Assembly (NCBI GenBank): GCA_016282015.1
Contig: JAEEJS010000055.1
Coordinates: 62,001 to 126,000 of the forward strand
Origin: Bacteroidales bacterium
Lineage (GTDB): Bacteria; Bacteroidota; Bacteroidia; Bacteroidales; F082
DNA length: 64,000 nucleotides
Direction of reading: 5' to 3'
This document shows positions 31,737-41,988 of this stretch, piece after piece; the first letter of the stretch is position 1, and each line of letters opens with the position of its first letter. The position numbers and the translations under genes are program-made. A model generated the notes under the pieces. That model searched no databases. It had not been told where the DNA came from and worked only from the letters and a program-made list of their open reading frames with translations.

Positions 31737-33521
31737 CTAAAACTTCGCCGGTTCCAAGAGCAAACGCAACCCGACATAAGGGAATTTTTTCCATATAAAA
31801 CGGCTTTGACGTCGCAATATAGTGCTTGATGCCGCCGAGCTGAAACAGTTTCCGCCTCGATTCACCTGTTCAGATCTGTAATTATTTTTGCTTTGTCCGT
31901 ATTTAACATTATCCAGGCACCATTCACTGACATTTCCGCTCATATCGTACAAGCCCAATTCATTGGGAGACTTCTGCCCTACAACATGTGTCTTGCACCC
32001 TGCTTTCTTAAGTTTTTTAATCAGTTGAGTTTCATTTTTCCATGTCAGATAGCTGTCGCCGCTATTTCTAAAATACCACATCACCTCGTCAGGATTGTCA
32101 CTGCCGCTATGTTTATAACCATGGCTATAGTTGCCCCCTCTGGCCGCGAACTCCCATTCATCCTCTGTCGGCAGACGAAACTTCTGACCGGTAATTGCAC
32201 TCAGTCTGCTGCAGAAATCACTGCACGCATTCCACGACACACTGTCGACCGGCATATTTTTGCCCACCCAGGTTGAAGGATTGAAACCCATCACAGCTTC
32301 CCATAGTTCCTGTGTCACCTCAAACTCACCCATGTAGTAGTCGCCCAATGTTACTTCTTTAACCATTCCGTCTTTATCTTTGGGACAATCCCCGCTCAGA
32401 CAGGCACGTGTATATGTACCGCCTTCCACAGCCAGCATCTCAAACGAAGCACCGTTTACATTGAAAATCATCTTGTCGAAGTGTGTCAATCTCATAAAAG
32501 GATTGGTTTCAGGCGTAATATCCACCTTTTTTATACCAATTTGCTTTTCATTTTCACCCCTTACCGATTTAATGATATGCTCACCGTAGGTCAATCTGAG
32601 AATCAGAGGGATGTCGCCGACATACTCGTCATCTATATAGATTTTGTCGCCTGCCTTACATGACATTGGAATGATTGAAAGCGCCGGAGTAAGTTTCTCA
32701 TTATAACTCAACACTGTATTCTCATCAAGAATAAAAGATGTTTTTAAAAGCGCATATCCTTTTTTATCGAGGATAAGTTCATGGAAACCCACCACCACAT
32801 TGTCCAAAGTGGCCGGAGTAACGCCAAAATTCTTGCCGTCAATCAAAATATCGGCACCCTCAGGCTCCGATGTAATGTTCATCTTTCCATAGAGATAGTT
32901 CATCTCTATGGCCACCTCCAATTTTTGATCAGGCTCGATTTCAATGTTGCGTACAACAGTTTGAAAACCCGCTTTGGAAACCGCAATCTCATATTTTCCA
33001 ACCGGAATCATATCGTTGTGGTAAGGCGTCAGCTGTTCCATAGTCTGCCCGTTCAAAATGACAGTTGCGTCAGCTTCAGGCGTGGTAGTCACCGTAAGCA
33101 TACCCGAACCGGCAAAGGCATTGGTCTTGTTGACCAAAGTTATCTCATATCCTTTTTTAGGCTGCAATTCCTCAGTATAGTTGAATGTCACCGTATTGAA
33201 TTCCGGATGTGAAATCTTCAGATAATCAGAATAGATGGCGGTCTGATACACCCACACCTCTCCGACTTTATATTCCAACATGACCGAAGTGCCGTGATTT
33301 CCCTCAAAACTCAGGTCGCGACGCTGTTTGTCGGTAATGTTTTCAGTTCTAACTTTGACAACGGCAAACATCTGATTATTATCGTCATATTGGTAATAAG
33401 GGTCGGAGTTGATGTTAACAAAACCGGCAACCTCCCTGAAGGAGCCTTCCTTAACCTCCAGCTGGGCCATTGCCACTGTTGTGAAAAGCAAAGATATTAT
33501 AAACAAAATGCTCTTTTTCAT
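31737..33521 (-). CDS. Secreted PEGA-SUMF1 protein, copy 1
   Basis: A 594-residue exported protein (signal KKSILFIISLLFTTVAMAQ). Three PEGA-type repeats follow (LTVTTTPEADATVILNGQ, NITSEPEGADILIDGKNFGVTPATL, and a degenerate third near IYIDDEYVGDIPLILRLTYGEH). Then comes a formylglycine-generating-enzyme-like (SUMF1/FGE) domain with YMGEFEVTQELWEAVMG, FRLPTEDEWEFAARGG, ELGLYDMSGNVSEWC and NRGGNCF. Such proteins in Bacteroidota act in cell-surface or secretion-related complexes rather than sulfatase activation. It lies 24 bases after a paralogue with the same architecture. Confidence 0.85.
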   Translation of the reverse strand: MKKSILFIISLLFTTVAMAQLEVKEGSFREVAGFVNINSDPYYQYDDNNQMFAVVKVRTENITDKQRRDLSFEGNHGTSVMLEYKVGEVWVYQTAIYSDYLKISHPEFNTVTFNYTEELQPKKGYEITLVNKTNAFAGSGMLTVTTTPEADATVILNGQTMEQLTPYHNDMIPVGKYEIAVSKAGFQTVVRNIEIEPDQKLEVAIEMNYLYGKMNITSEPEGADILIDGKNFGVTPATLDNVVVGFHELILDKKGYALLKTSFILDENTVLSYNEKLTPALSIIPMSCKAGDKIYIDDEYVGDIPLILRLTYGEHIIKSVRGENEKQIGIKKVDITPETNPFMRLTHFDKMIFNVNGASFEMLAVEGGTYTRACLSGDCPKDKDGMVKEVTLGDYYMGEFEVTQELWEAVMGFNPSTWVGKNMPVDSVSWNACSDFCSRLSAITGQKFRLPTEDEWEFAARGGNYSHGYKHSGSDNPDEVMWYFRNSGDSYLTWKNETQLIKKLKKAGCKTHVVGQKSPNELGLYDMSGNVSEWCLDNVKYGQSKNNYRSEQVNRGGNCFSSAASSTILRRQSRFIWKKFPYVGLRLLLEPAKF

Positions 33522-33545
33522 AACTCAATAATTTGCGATAATACA

Positions 33546-35342
33546 TTATTTTTTAATAGACAGACGGAGACCATCAAAGGCTGTAGCTCCCGACCTTCTT
33601 GTTATGTGGCTTAAGTAGGCGTTTCCAGAATAGTTTCCACCACGGCTGACATGCCTTGTTCCTTCTGAAGGTCCGGTAGGGTCTGTCTGGCTTTGGCTAT
33701 CGTAATCGCCATACCAATCGGAGCACACCTCACTCACATTGCCGCACATATCATATATTCCCAACTCATTGGGCGCCTTTGTCCCTACGGCATGAGTTCT
33801 ACAGTCATTATTCTTCGGCTCTTTATAGCCGCTTCTGTCGCCATTCGATTTTTGATAGTATTTCAAATATTTGTTGCCGCTGTTTCTACGATACCACATC
33901 ACATCGTCTGGATTGTTACCGCCACTGTATTTGTAGCCTTTGCTCTTATTGCCGCCTCTTGCTGCAAACTCCCATTGAGCTTCGGTTGGCAGACAAAACT
34001 GCATACCCGTTATCTGATTCAGTTTGGCTATAAACTCCTGGCAATCGTTCCAACTGACTTTCTCTACAGGCAGATTGTCACCCTTAAACGACGAAGGGTT
34101 ATTACTCATCACAGCCTTCCACAATGCCTGTGTCACCTCATATTTACCAATATAGTAGTCGCTAAGAGTCACCTCATGTATAGGCAATTCATCATGAGCA
34201 CAGTCGGTCTGCTCATAAGTGCAACCCATCCAGAAGGTGCCTCCGTCAACGCCTATCATCTCAAACTCAGCGCCTTTCACCTTAAAATAAATTCTGTCAT
34301 AAAAATCCAGATTTATCAGAGGGTCGTCTTCCTGTTTTACAACTATGGTTTTATATCCTATTCTGTCATAGCCCTCGTGACGTTCAGCAGCTATATTGTG
34401 TTCACCGTATGTCAGCTCGGTTTTCAAAGGGCTTTGGCCCACATAACGTCCGTCTACGGATATTTTATCGCCCTCCCTATCGGTTGATATGGTTACCCTA
34501 CGTTTGTCGGACAACTTTTCATTGAAACTCACCGCATCGTTTTCTGAAACGTTGATTTCTCTGATTATGTAAGCATAACCGGGCTTTTCAATTTTCATTG
34601 TATGAGTGCCAATCGGAATGTTTGTCGGAGCCAGCGGCGTTGTGCCAATTACCTCATCGTCAAGCGAAACTGTGGCCCCAACAGGCTCTGTCGTCACCTG
34701 TATCTTGCCGTAAAGCACAGATATTTCCACTTCGATAGCGGTGGTCTCGCCAGCTTTGACCTCCACAATGCGTTTTACGGGATTGTAGCCGTCTTTTGAC
34801 AGGGTTACCTCATATCGGCCGGCGGCTATCATTCCGTTGTTGTAAGGCGTTGTTTGGGCCATTTTAAAGCCGTTCAGACTAACTGTGGCATTGACTTCAG
34901 GCTTAGTGGTCACCGTCAGTCCGCCCGAGCCGGCCGCCATGGCCATGCTGTTGACCAAAGTCATTTCATAGCCTTTGTTCGGCTTCAAATCCTCTGGGAA
35001 ATTATACTCAAGACTACTCAAGTCAGGATGTGAAATCTTCACATAATCAGCCACTTTAGAGGTCAGATACACCCAAATGTCATCCTGTTTGTAATCTAGC
35101 ATGATGAAAGTGGCCAGATTGCCTTCAAAACGCAATGAATGCATCTGCTCGTCGGTTATGTTGACGGTATGCATTATCACCACAGCATAAGGTTTGTCGT
35201 TGTCGTCGGTTTGATAGTCGGGATCTGGGTTGTCGTTGACAAAGCCTGGGATTTCCCTGAAAGAGCCGTCTTTCACCGCAAGCTGGGCGAAGACGTCAAT
35301 CGATAGAAAAACCGCCAATAGTGCAAATAAGATTTTTCTCAT
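33546..35342 (-). CDS. Secreted PEGA-SUMF1 protein, copy 2
   Basis: A 598-residue paralogue of the downstream gene, with the same order: signal peptide, three PEGA repeats (LTVTTKPEVNATVSLNGF, IQVTTEPVGATVSLDDEVIGTTPLA, KISVDGRYVGQSPL) and a SUMF1/FGE domain (WMGCTYEQTDC, YIGKYEVTQALWKAVMS, FCLPTEAQWEFAARGG, ELGIYDMCGNVSEVC, VSRGGNYSG). This copy keeps the WMG and later parts of the fold better than copy 1. It is likely cotranscribed with copy 1 and sits 12 bases downstream of sbcC, on the same strand. The tandem arrangement points to duplication and divergence. Confidence 0.87.
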   Translation of the reverse strand: MRKILFALLAVFLSIDVFAQLAVKDGSFREIPGFVNDNPDPDYQTDDNDKPYAVVIMHTVNITDEQMHSLRFEGNLATFIMLDYKQDDIWVYLTSKVADYVKISHPDLSSLEYNFPEDLKPNKGYEMTLVNSMAMAAGSGGLTVTTKPEVNATVSLNGFKMAQTTPYNNGMIAAGRYEVTLSKDGYNPVKRIVEVKAGETTAIEVEISVLYGKIQVTTEPVGATVSLDDEVIGTTPLAPTNIPIGTHTMKIEKPGYAYIIREINVSENDAVSFNEKLSDKRRVTISTDREGDKISVDGRYVGQSPLKTELTYGEHNIAAERHEGYDRIGYKTIVVKQEDDPLINLDFYDRIYFKVKGAEFEMIGVDGGTFWMGCTYEQTDCAHDELPIHEVTLSDYYIGKYEVTQALWKAVMSNNPSSFKGDNLPVEKVSWNDCQEFIAKLNQITGMQFCLPTEAQWEFAARGGNKSKGYKYSGGNNPDDVMWYRRNSGNKYLKYYQKSNGDRSGYKEPKNNDCRTHAVGTKAPNELGIYDMCGNVSEVCSDWYGDYDSQSQTDPTGPSEGTRHVSRGGNYSGNAYLSHITRRSGATAFDGLRLSIKK

Positions 35343-35354
35343 ATAATGAAAGTT

Positions 35355-38354
35355 TTATTTGATTTCAACTGTACTTGCCGCCTTGCCGCGTTTGGTCACC
35401 ACAATCTGAGCGGGAATGCGCTCCTTGAGGCTTTCAACGTGTGAGATTATACCCACTTTACGGCCGAATTTCTGCATATTGCCGAGGGCGTTTACTGCCA
35501 TCTCAAGGCTTTCGCCGTCAAGGGTACCGAAACCTTCGTCGATGAACAGCATGTCGATGTTGAGATGCTCGTCGTTCAACGAAGCCAGGCCTAAGGCCAG
35601 CGCCAGCGAGACGAGGAAGGTTTCACCGCCCGAGAGCGAGCTGGCGCTGCGCAGTTCCCCTCCCATCTCCTTGTCCGCCACCATTATAGCCAGTGAATCG
35701 GTATAACATGTCAGTTCGTAGCGTCCGCTCAGTTTGCGCAGAAAATAGTTGGCTTGCTCCAGCAGTATTCGCATGGTGTAAGCCTGAGCCACATCCCGGA
35801 AATTGTTGGTGGCTGTGGTGCCGATGGCGTCGGCCAGACGGTTCCAGAGCGACAACTGGGCGTTTTTGGCCTCCAATTCTTCCTTGGCAGCCTGTGCCGA
35901 AGCTGTGTTCTGGTTGTTAAGCGAAAGTTTTGCACGCAGTTCGGTGAGAGTGTCACCCAAAGCTTTCTTTTGAGTCTCCAACTCGGTCAGCTTGTATTGG
36001 ATTTCTTGTCTAAACTGCTGGTTTTCAATACTGCCAAGCTCTTTCTCTATCTGTTTTCTCTCGTCGCTCTTGGCTATGAGGTTGGTGAGCACCCGGCTGA
36101 ACCCAATCAGTATCTCTCCACGGTCTATGTTGTTGCGCACGGCCACCTTGCCCTTGAACTCTGCAATGCGGTCAATTCCTTCAATTTTCTTTATTCCACT
36201 GACGATTTCGTCGGTTTTAACTATGTCGGCCAAGGTTTTGTCGTGTTCCTCGTTGAGAGATTTCCAGTCGGCCGCCATTTGGTGGAGACTGTCGTAGAAT
36301 GCGGACTGTCCCTCCCGCCAGGTCTTTTCCCAGTTTTCGACGGCAATCAACTTGGCGGCCGACTTCATTTTGTCCTTTAACAAGCCCGACGCGTTTTCCG
36401 ACAGCGACTGCTGGTTTTTGATACGGCCCTCGGTCTCCGAAATCTCATTTTTGAGCTCATTGCTCTTGTTTTCAATGGTTTTCAGCGTATTGTCTGCCTC
36501 GTTTTTAATCTTGAGCAGTTTTTGCAGCTCGGCCTGAATCCGCTGAGCCTCCTTGATTTTGGCGTCTATCTCCTTCAAGACTTTTTGCTCTTCGGCTATC
36601 TTCTGCTCGCAGTCGGCTATGCCGTTTTGAACTATCTGACGGTCGTAGAAAGGCTTGCCCTCGCACACTTTGTTCAAATCGTCCACTATCTTTTGCAGGC
36701 GGGCATTCTCATTCTGAATGTTGTCGGTCAACGATTTGATGTCGCTGGCAGCCTTGTTTTTGGCATCCTTGGCGTTTTCGAAGGCGGTCTTGGCCTCTTT
36801 CCACGATTTCTCGACCGAGGCGAACAGTGAGTCGACCAGTTTCTCATCGTGGTATTGGTGGGTGGTGCTTCCGCACAAAGGACAAGGCTCGCCCTCCTTC
36901 AGCTTGGCACGAAGCGATTTTATATAGCCGTCCACCATGTTTTTCTGGGCCAGATAGTCGGCATCTTTGGCTTCAAAAGCCGATTTTGAGGCTTCCAAAT
37001 CGGTCTCACACTTATTAAAGTGTTGCTTTAATTCAGATAACTTATTATTTTGTGTTTCAATAAATTTCTTTTTGTCTTCATACTCTTCCAATATCTGTCC
37101 GACACGCTGATAACGGGTCTTTCGGCCCTCATTAAAGTTCAGGCTGTTTTTGTGGACTTCGTAGTCGGACATCAACTGGTTGAGGTTGGCCTTTTCCAAC
37201 TCCTGATGGCATTTTTCGTAGGCTGAAGTAGCCGTTTTCTGGGCGTTCGAGGCAGTCTCAACTTGGGTCGACAGCTCCGACAACTCCTTTGCTTTTCGCT
37301 CCTTAAGCCCTTCCAGCGTTTTCACTTCGTTCGAATAGTCGACAATCTTTCTTTCAGCAGCCTCCACTTCCTTTAACAAGCTGACAATCAAGGCAGTTTG
37401 CTCAAACATCTCCTTGCGTACGCTTTGTACCTCAACTTGTTTACTCAGCAGCTCGACCTTGGCCGCCAACGCCTGTCTGTCTTCCAACATCCTGTCGTAA
37501 GACGCCTGTAAATCAGCAAGTTGAGCTTCGGAAGCATCTATGTCTTTTGAAAGCGTTTCCAGCTTATCCAGATTCCTTAGTTTCGACTCGGCAGCTTTGA
37601 CCTCCCTCTCGTTTTCGGCCAGAAGCTTTTCATTTTTGGCAACTTCTTCCTTCAAAGAAGCCATTTCATCCTCAGACAAGATATTGCTTGTCAATGTGTT
37701 ATATTGTCCCTGAAGTTTTTCCACCTCGTTGCGGACATCGTTCTTGCGGCGTCCGACCATATCGGCTATGGTGGAATAAATCTCGGTGCCTGTCAGCATC
37801 TCGAGAATTGCAGTCTGATTGGCTTTGTCGGAAGTCAGGAAAGTGTTGAACTGTCCCTGAGCCAGCATAACCGAACGTACAAACTGGTCGTAGCTAAGCC
37901 CGACAAGCCTTGCAATCTCCGGATTTACAGCGTCAATTCTGGTTTCAAGCACTATTCTGTCACCGCCTCTCACCACCTCCAGCTTGCGGCGGTTGTTCAT
38001 ATCATATTTGCCGTTACGGGTCTTGTGCAGCTGCCAAGTGGCTATGTAATGCTCGCTTCCCACCGCAAACCATACTTCCGCCTTGCCGTCCGTAGTGCCC
38101 TTGCGCAAAGCGTTGGCGGTGCTTTTCATGGTAGCCTGGCCGTTTTCGGTCTTCTCCTTGTTGCCTGTCAGCTCATATCGGGGCGATTTGTCGTACAAAG
38201 CCAAGGTAATTGCGTCCAAAATAGTCGTTTTACCGCTTCCTGTCTCTCCGGTGATAAGGAATAACGGCTCATTGGCTAAAATGCCCTCAGAGAAGCTAAT
38301 TTCGGCCTTCTCGATGGAATTTATGTTCTCTATGATGATTTTTTCGATTCTCAT
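35355..38354 (-). CDS. sbcC: Exonuclease subunit SbcC (Rad50-like ATPase)
   Basis: A 999-residue SMC-type protein. Walker A GETGSGKTT lies near residues 36-44, long coiled coils flank the zinc hook CPLC (Cys491 and Cys494), and the C-terminal ATPase half has LSGGETFLVSLALALGLAS and a Walker B MLFIDEGFGTLD. With SbcD it forms the MR-type nuclease that cuts hairpins and protein-blocked DNA ends. The start overlaps sbcD by ATGA, so the two are co-translated. Confidence 0.95.
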   Translation of the reverse strand: MRIEKIIIENINSIEKAEISFSEGILANEPLFLITGETGSGKTTILDAITLALYDKSPRYELTGNKEKTENGQATMKSTANALRKGTTDGKAEVWFAVGSEHYIATWQLHKTRNGKYDMNNRRKLEVVRGGDRIVLETRIDAVNPEIARLVGLSYDQFVRSVMLAQGQFNTFLTSDKANQTAILEMLTGTEIYSTIADMVGRRKNDVRNEVEKLQGQYNTLTSNILSEDEMASLKEEVAKNEKLLAENEREVKAAESKLRNLDKLETLSKDIDASEAQLADLQASYDRMLEDRQALAAKVELLSKQVEVQSVRKEMFEQTALIVSLLKEVEAAERKIVDYSNEVKTLEGLKERKAKELSELSTQVETASNAQKTATSAYEKCHQELEKANLNQLMSDYEVHKNSLNFNEGRKTRYQRVGQILEEYEDKKKFIETQNNKLSELKQHFNKCETDLEASKSAFEAKDADYLAQKNMVDGYIKSLRAKLKEGEPCPLCGSTTHQYHDEKLVDSLFASVEKSWKEAKTAFENAKDAKNKAASDIKSLTDNIQNENARLQKIVDDLNKVCEGKPFYDRQIVQNGIADCEQKIAEEQKVLKEIDAKIKEAQRIQAELQKLLKIKNEADNTLKTIENKSNELKNEISETEGRIKNQQSLSENASGLLKDKMKSAAKLIAVENWEKTWREGQSAFYDSLHQMAADWKSLNEEHDKTLADIVKTDEIVSGIKKIEGIDRIAEFKGKVAVRNNIDRGEILIGFSRVLTNLIAKSDERKQIEKELGSIENQQFRQEIQYKLTELETQKKALGDTLTELRAKLSLNNQNTASAQAAKEELEAKNAQLSLWNRLADAIGTTATNNFRDVAQAYTMRILLEQANYFLRKLSGRYELTCYTDSLAIMVADKEMGGELRSASSLSGGETFLVSLALALGLASLNDEHLNIDMLFIDEGFGTLDGESLEMAVNALGNMQKFGRKVGIISHVESLKERIPAQIVVTKRGKAASTVEIK

Positions 38355-39601
38355 GGTCGAATTTCAGCCTCCTCGCACACTTTTTTGAACATTTCCTTCA
38401 TTTCCTCGGGCATTTCCTCTCCGTTTTTCTTCTGATAGACCGAACATCCCAGCTCGAACGGACTCAGAGCCTTCAGCTCGCTCAAAGTCTTAACATTCTG
38501 AATATCATCGCCTTCTTTCTTCTCGGGGAAGTACGACTGTATGCCGCAGAACATGGCATTCTGTCCGTCGAAAGCCTGTATCATGGCCATGGTGTCTGCC
38601 TGAGTCAGAGGACGGTCGGCCTTCACATGCAGTCTTACGTAGGCCCTGTCGCCCACTATCTCCATCAGCTTCATCATCACGGTTTCGTATGGCAAAGCAT
38701 CCTCATAACCGCTTGGTTTTGAAGGGAAATCCACTATCGGAATCAGGGTTTTCAGCGGAATGACAGCGGTTTCGGTCTTGCCATCGGCTATGCTCACCGA
38801 CACCACCGAATGCTGATAGTTCTCGTTGAACGAAATCGGGAATGGCGAGCCAGCGTAGCGCATATTGTCTATGCCCTTGATGGCTTGGGCGTAGTGAATA
38901 TGTCCGAATGCCCAGTAATCCACTCCTTTGACATCTTTAAAATCTTGAATGTCAAGCGTTTCAAGCTTGCCGATAATGTCGGCGCTATGTCCGCGGATGT
39001 CGGCATTGCCCACAGCCAGATGCCCTGTTGCCACTATGCTTTGCCCCGCATCATAATCAGGACGGTTTTTCAAATGCTTCAGCAGGGAGTCGTAAAAAGC
39101 CGCTATTCGCTTGGAAACGCTGTCGCTGTCCTTGATTGGAGGGTAATTGCCGGCGTTCATGTAAGGCACAGCCAGCACCCATCCTATGACCTTCCCCTTC
39201 TTGGTAACCGGGACCTCAATTTTCGAGGCGTCGAACATCAGCCCTGAATCGTCTGTATCTGTATGATAATCAAGCATTCCGACCACAGTCACATTGAATG
39301 CTTCCCAAAGCGGACGCGGGGCCTCCAGCCTTGAAGGCGAATCGTGGTTGCCGCTGGTAATGACTATCTGCAAATCCTCGTCAATACGGGACAGATCAAC
39401 TATGAAATTGTAGTAAAGGCGTTGCGACACTATAGTCGGAATGGCGGTGTGGAAAACATCGCCCGAGACCACCAACACATCTGGTTTTTCCTTGATAATG
39501 ATAGCCTTAAGCTGTTCAAAGAAGAACTTATGCTCTTCCTCCCGACTGTAGTTGTGGAATATCTGGCCTATATGCCAGTCAGCTGTGTGCAAAACCTTCA
39601 T
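38351..39601 (-). CDS. sbcD: Exonuclease subunit SbcD (Mre11-like)
   Basis: A 416-residue nuclease. The metal-binding motifs are in order: LHTADWHIG (Asp8, His10), VVSGDVFH, VITSGNHDSPSR and ATGHLAVG, followed by WAFGHIHYAQ. It opens double-strand and hairpin ends together with SbcC. It is the first gene of the pair, with a 4-base overlap, and has its own start region in the 66-base gap to the divergent hexosaminidase gene. Confidence 0.95.
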   Translation of the reverse strand: MKVLHTADWHIGQIFHNYSREEEHKFFFEQLKAIIIKEKPDVLVVSGDVFHTAIPTIVSQRLYYNFIVDLSRIDEDLQIVITSGNHDSPSRLEAPRPLWEAFNVTVVGMLDYHTDTDDSGLMFDASKIEVPVTKKGKVIGWVLAVPYMNAGNYPPIKDSDSVSKRIAAFYDSLLKHLKNRPDYDAGQSIVATGHLAVGNADIRGHSADIIGKLETLDIQDFKDVKGVDYWAFGHIHYAQAIKGIDNMRYAGSPFPISFNENYQHSVVSVSIADGKTETAVIPLKTLIPIVDFPSKPSGYEDALPYETVMMKLMEIVGDRAYVRLHVKADRPLTQADTMAMIQAFDGQNAMFCGIQSYFPEKKEGDDIQNVKTLSELKALSPFELGCSVYQKKNGEEMPEEMKEMFKKVCEEAEIRP

Positions 39602-39667
39602 TTAAAAAATTTTAGAGTGTAAAAATACAAAAAATTCTTATCTTTGTACCGTTAATATTTTTGTTTT

Positions 39668-41986
39668 ATGAAAAAACTTCATTACGCAATCATTGGGATT
39701 ATACTGGCATTAGTGGCCACATCATGCAACTTGAATACCGAGATAGCTGATTATCAGGTTATTCCTCTGCCAAAACAGATTTGTTTGAACGGAGGAAAGC
39801 CCTTCGTCATCCACAATACCACCCAAATCACCTATCCCACCGACCAGACCGAACTGAAAAACGAGGCCGATTTGCTGGCGGGTTACATTGATGACATCAT
39901 GGGCTACCGTCCGGAGGTCAAGGCTACCGAAAAAGACCAGAAGGGTGCTATCAACCTGAGGCTGGAGACCATTGAAAACGACAATGAAGAAGCTTATCAA
40001 ATAATTGTAAATGATAAATTTATAAAGATTATTTCAAGTAATACTTCAGGTATATTTTACGGCATCCAAACCCTGCGTAAAAGCCTTCCAGTGAACTGGA
40101 GAATCAGGTCGGCAGAGATGCCAGCCGGCACTATCACAGACTGGCCTCGCTTCGGATACCGTGGCATGCACCTGGACGTGAGCCGTCACTTCTTCCCTCT
40201 CGATTCGTTGAAGGTTTACCTGGACGTCATGGCCTTGCATAACCTCAACCGCTTCCACATCCACCTCACCGACGACCAGGGATGGCGCTTTGAAGTGAAG
40301 AAATACCCCAAGCTTACCGAGATCGGAGCATGGCGCAACGGTACACTTATCGGCAAGACCATGGCCTTCGATACTATACGCCACGGCGGCTACTACACTC
40401 AGGAAGAGCTTAAAGGCCTTGTAAAGTATGCAGCCGACCGTCATATCACCATCATCCCGGAGATTGACCTCCCAGGGCACCAGTTAGCCGCTCTGGCGGC
40501 CTATCCCGAGCTCGGATGCACTGGAGGGCCTTACGAAGTTTGGAAGCAATGGGGAGTCTCTGAGGACGTAATTTGCGCCGGCAACGAGAAAGCCATGCAA
40601 TTCCTTGAGGATGTGCTGCTGGAGGTGATGGAGGTGTTCCCTAGCGAATACATTCACATTGGAGGAGACGAAGTGCCTCGCGACCGCTGGAAGGAATGCC
40701 CCAAATGCCAAGCAAAGATTAAGGAATTGGGCATAAAGGGCGATCAGCAGCATTCAGCCGAGGACTATCTGCAGAGCTACGTGATGGCACGCATGGAACG
40801 CTTTGTTGAAAGCCACGGACGCCACGTAATAGGCTGGGACGAGATATTAGACGGCGAACTGGCGCCTAACGCCACAGTGATGAGCTGGCGTGGCAGCAGC
40901 GGAGGCTACAAAGCCGTCAAGATGCACCACAATGTCATAATGACTCCTAACGATGTACTCTATTTCGATTATTATCAAAGCCTTGACACAGACAGCGAGC
41001 CTATTTCAATAGGAGGCTACAACCCGGTTAAGAAGGTCTATCTCTATGAGCCTATTCCTGACGGGCTCACCGAAGAGGAACAGCAGTATATACTTGGCCC
41101 TCAGGCTAACATTTGGACAGAATACACCAGCACATTCAATCTGGTGCTTTACCGCATGATTCCTCGCATTGGAGCCCTTGCCGAGATGCAGTGGTGCCTG
41201 CCCGAGCAGAAGGATTACGAAAACTGGGTGCTGCGCGAATACCGTATGACCAAGCTTTACGACCTTTACGACTGGAACTACGCCAAGCACATTTTCGACT
41301 TGGAAGTCAAGATAACCCCTGTGGTTGAAGAGGGTTTCATCAATGTCAACATTTCGAAGCTGGTGGACGGCGACATAGTGTATGTGATTGACGATAAAGC
41401 ACCTTTGAGGTATACCGAGCCTTTGCACATCAACAGCGACTGCACACTGTCATGTTACATCTCCCGCTCCGACGGCACCCGCGGCAAACTGATCAAAAGC
41501 GAATTCCGCTTCAGCAAAGCCTCAATGAAGCCTATCACACTGAAGAATCAGCCTAACAAGCAATATGCCTACGACGGAGCCCAAGTGTTGATTGACGGTC
41601 TGCACGGACACACCAACTACCGCAGCGGACGTTGGCTCGGCTGGTACGGAACCGATCTAGACGCCACCATCGACCTGAACGAACCGACTGAAATCAGTCA
41701 GGTTAAGTTCAATCTAAACGTCAACATGAAAGACTGGATTTTCAACGCCAAATCGGTGAAGGTTCTGGTGTCGGACGACGGCATTGATTTCAAGGAGATT
41801 GCCAGCAAAGACTACGATATGGTGCCAGCCGACTACATCCCCGACCTCTACCCTGTCGAGCTTGAGTTCGAACCTGTGACAACACGTTACGTGGAAGTGG
41901 TCGCAACACCTTACGACTGCCCTAAAGGCCATACCGGCTATGGTTATCCGGCCTGGATTTTCGTGGATGAAATTGAAGTTTATTAA
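39668..41986 (+). CDS. Beta-N-acetylhexosaminidase (GH20), lipoprotein
   Basis: A 772-residue lipoprotein (signal KKLHYAIIGIILALVATSC). Residues about 30-145 are the GH20b domain. The catalytic barrel follows with DVSRHFFPLDSLKVYLDVMALHNLN, HLTDDQGWRFEVKKYPKLTEIGAWR, IPEIDLPGHQLAALAAYPEL, and the catalytic Asp334-Glu335 pair in HIGGDEVPRD. The last 150 residues form a carbohydrate-binding-like sandwich. It removes terminal GlcNAc or GalNAc from host glycans or peptidoglycan fragments. A -7 box TATCTTTG precedes it. Confidence 0.93.
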   Translation: MKKLHYAIIGIILALVATSCNLNTEIADYQVIPLPKQICLNGGKPFVIHNTTQITYPTDQTELKNEADLLAGYIDDIMGYRPEVKATEKDQKGAINLRLETIENDNEEAYQIIVNDKFIKIISSNTSGIFYGIQTLRKSLPVNWRIRSAEMPAGTITDWPRFGYRGMHLDVSRHFFPLDSLKVYLDVMALHNLNRFHIHLTDDQGWRFEVKKYPKLTEIGAWRNGTLIGKTMAFDTIRHGGYYTQEELKGLVKYAADRHITIIPEIDLPGHQLAALAAYPELGCTGGPYEVWKQWGVSEDVICAGNEKAMQFLEDVLLEVMEVFPSEYIHIGGDEVPRDRWKECPKCQAKIKELGIKGDQQHSAEDYLQSYVMARMERFVESHGRHVIGWDEILDGELAPNATVMSWRGSSGGYKAVKMHHNVIMTPNDVLYFDYYQSLDTDSEPISIGGYNPVKKVYLYEPIPDGLTEEEQQYILGPQANIWTEYTSTFNLVLYRMIPRIGALAEMQWCLPEQKDYENWVLREYRMTKLYDLYDWNYAKHIFDLEVKITPVVEEGFINVNISKLVDGDIVYVIDDKAPLRYTEPLHINSDCTLSCYISRSDGTRGKLIKSEFRFSKASMKPITLKNQPNKQYAYDGAQVLIDGLHGHTNYRSGRWLGWYGTDLDATIDLNEPTEISQVKFNLNVNMKDWIFNAKSVKVLVSDDGIDFKEIASKDYDMVPADYIPDLYPVELEFEPVTTRYVEVVATPYDCPKGHTGYGYPAWIFVDEIEVY

Positions 41987-41988
41987 GT

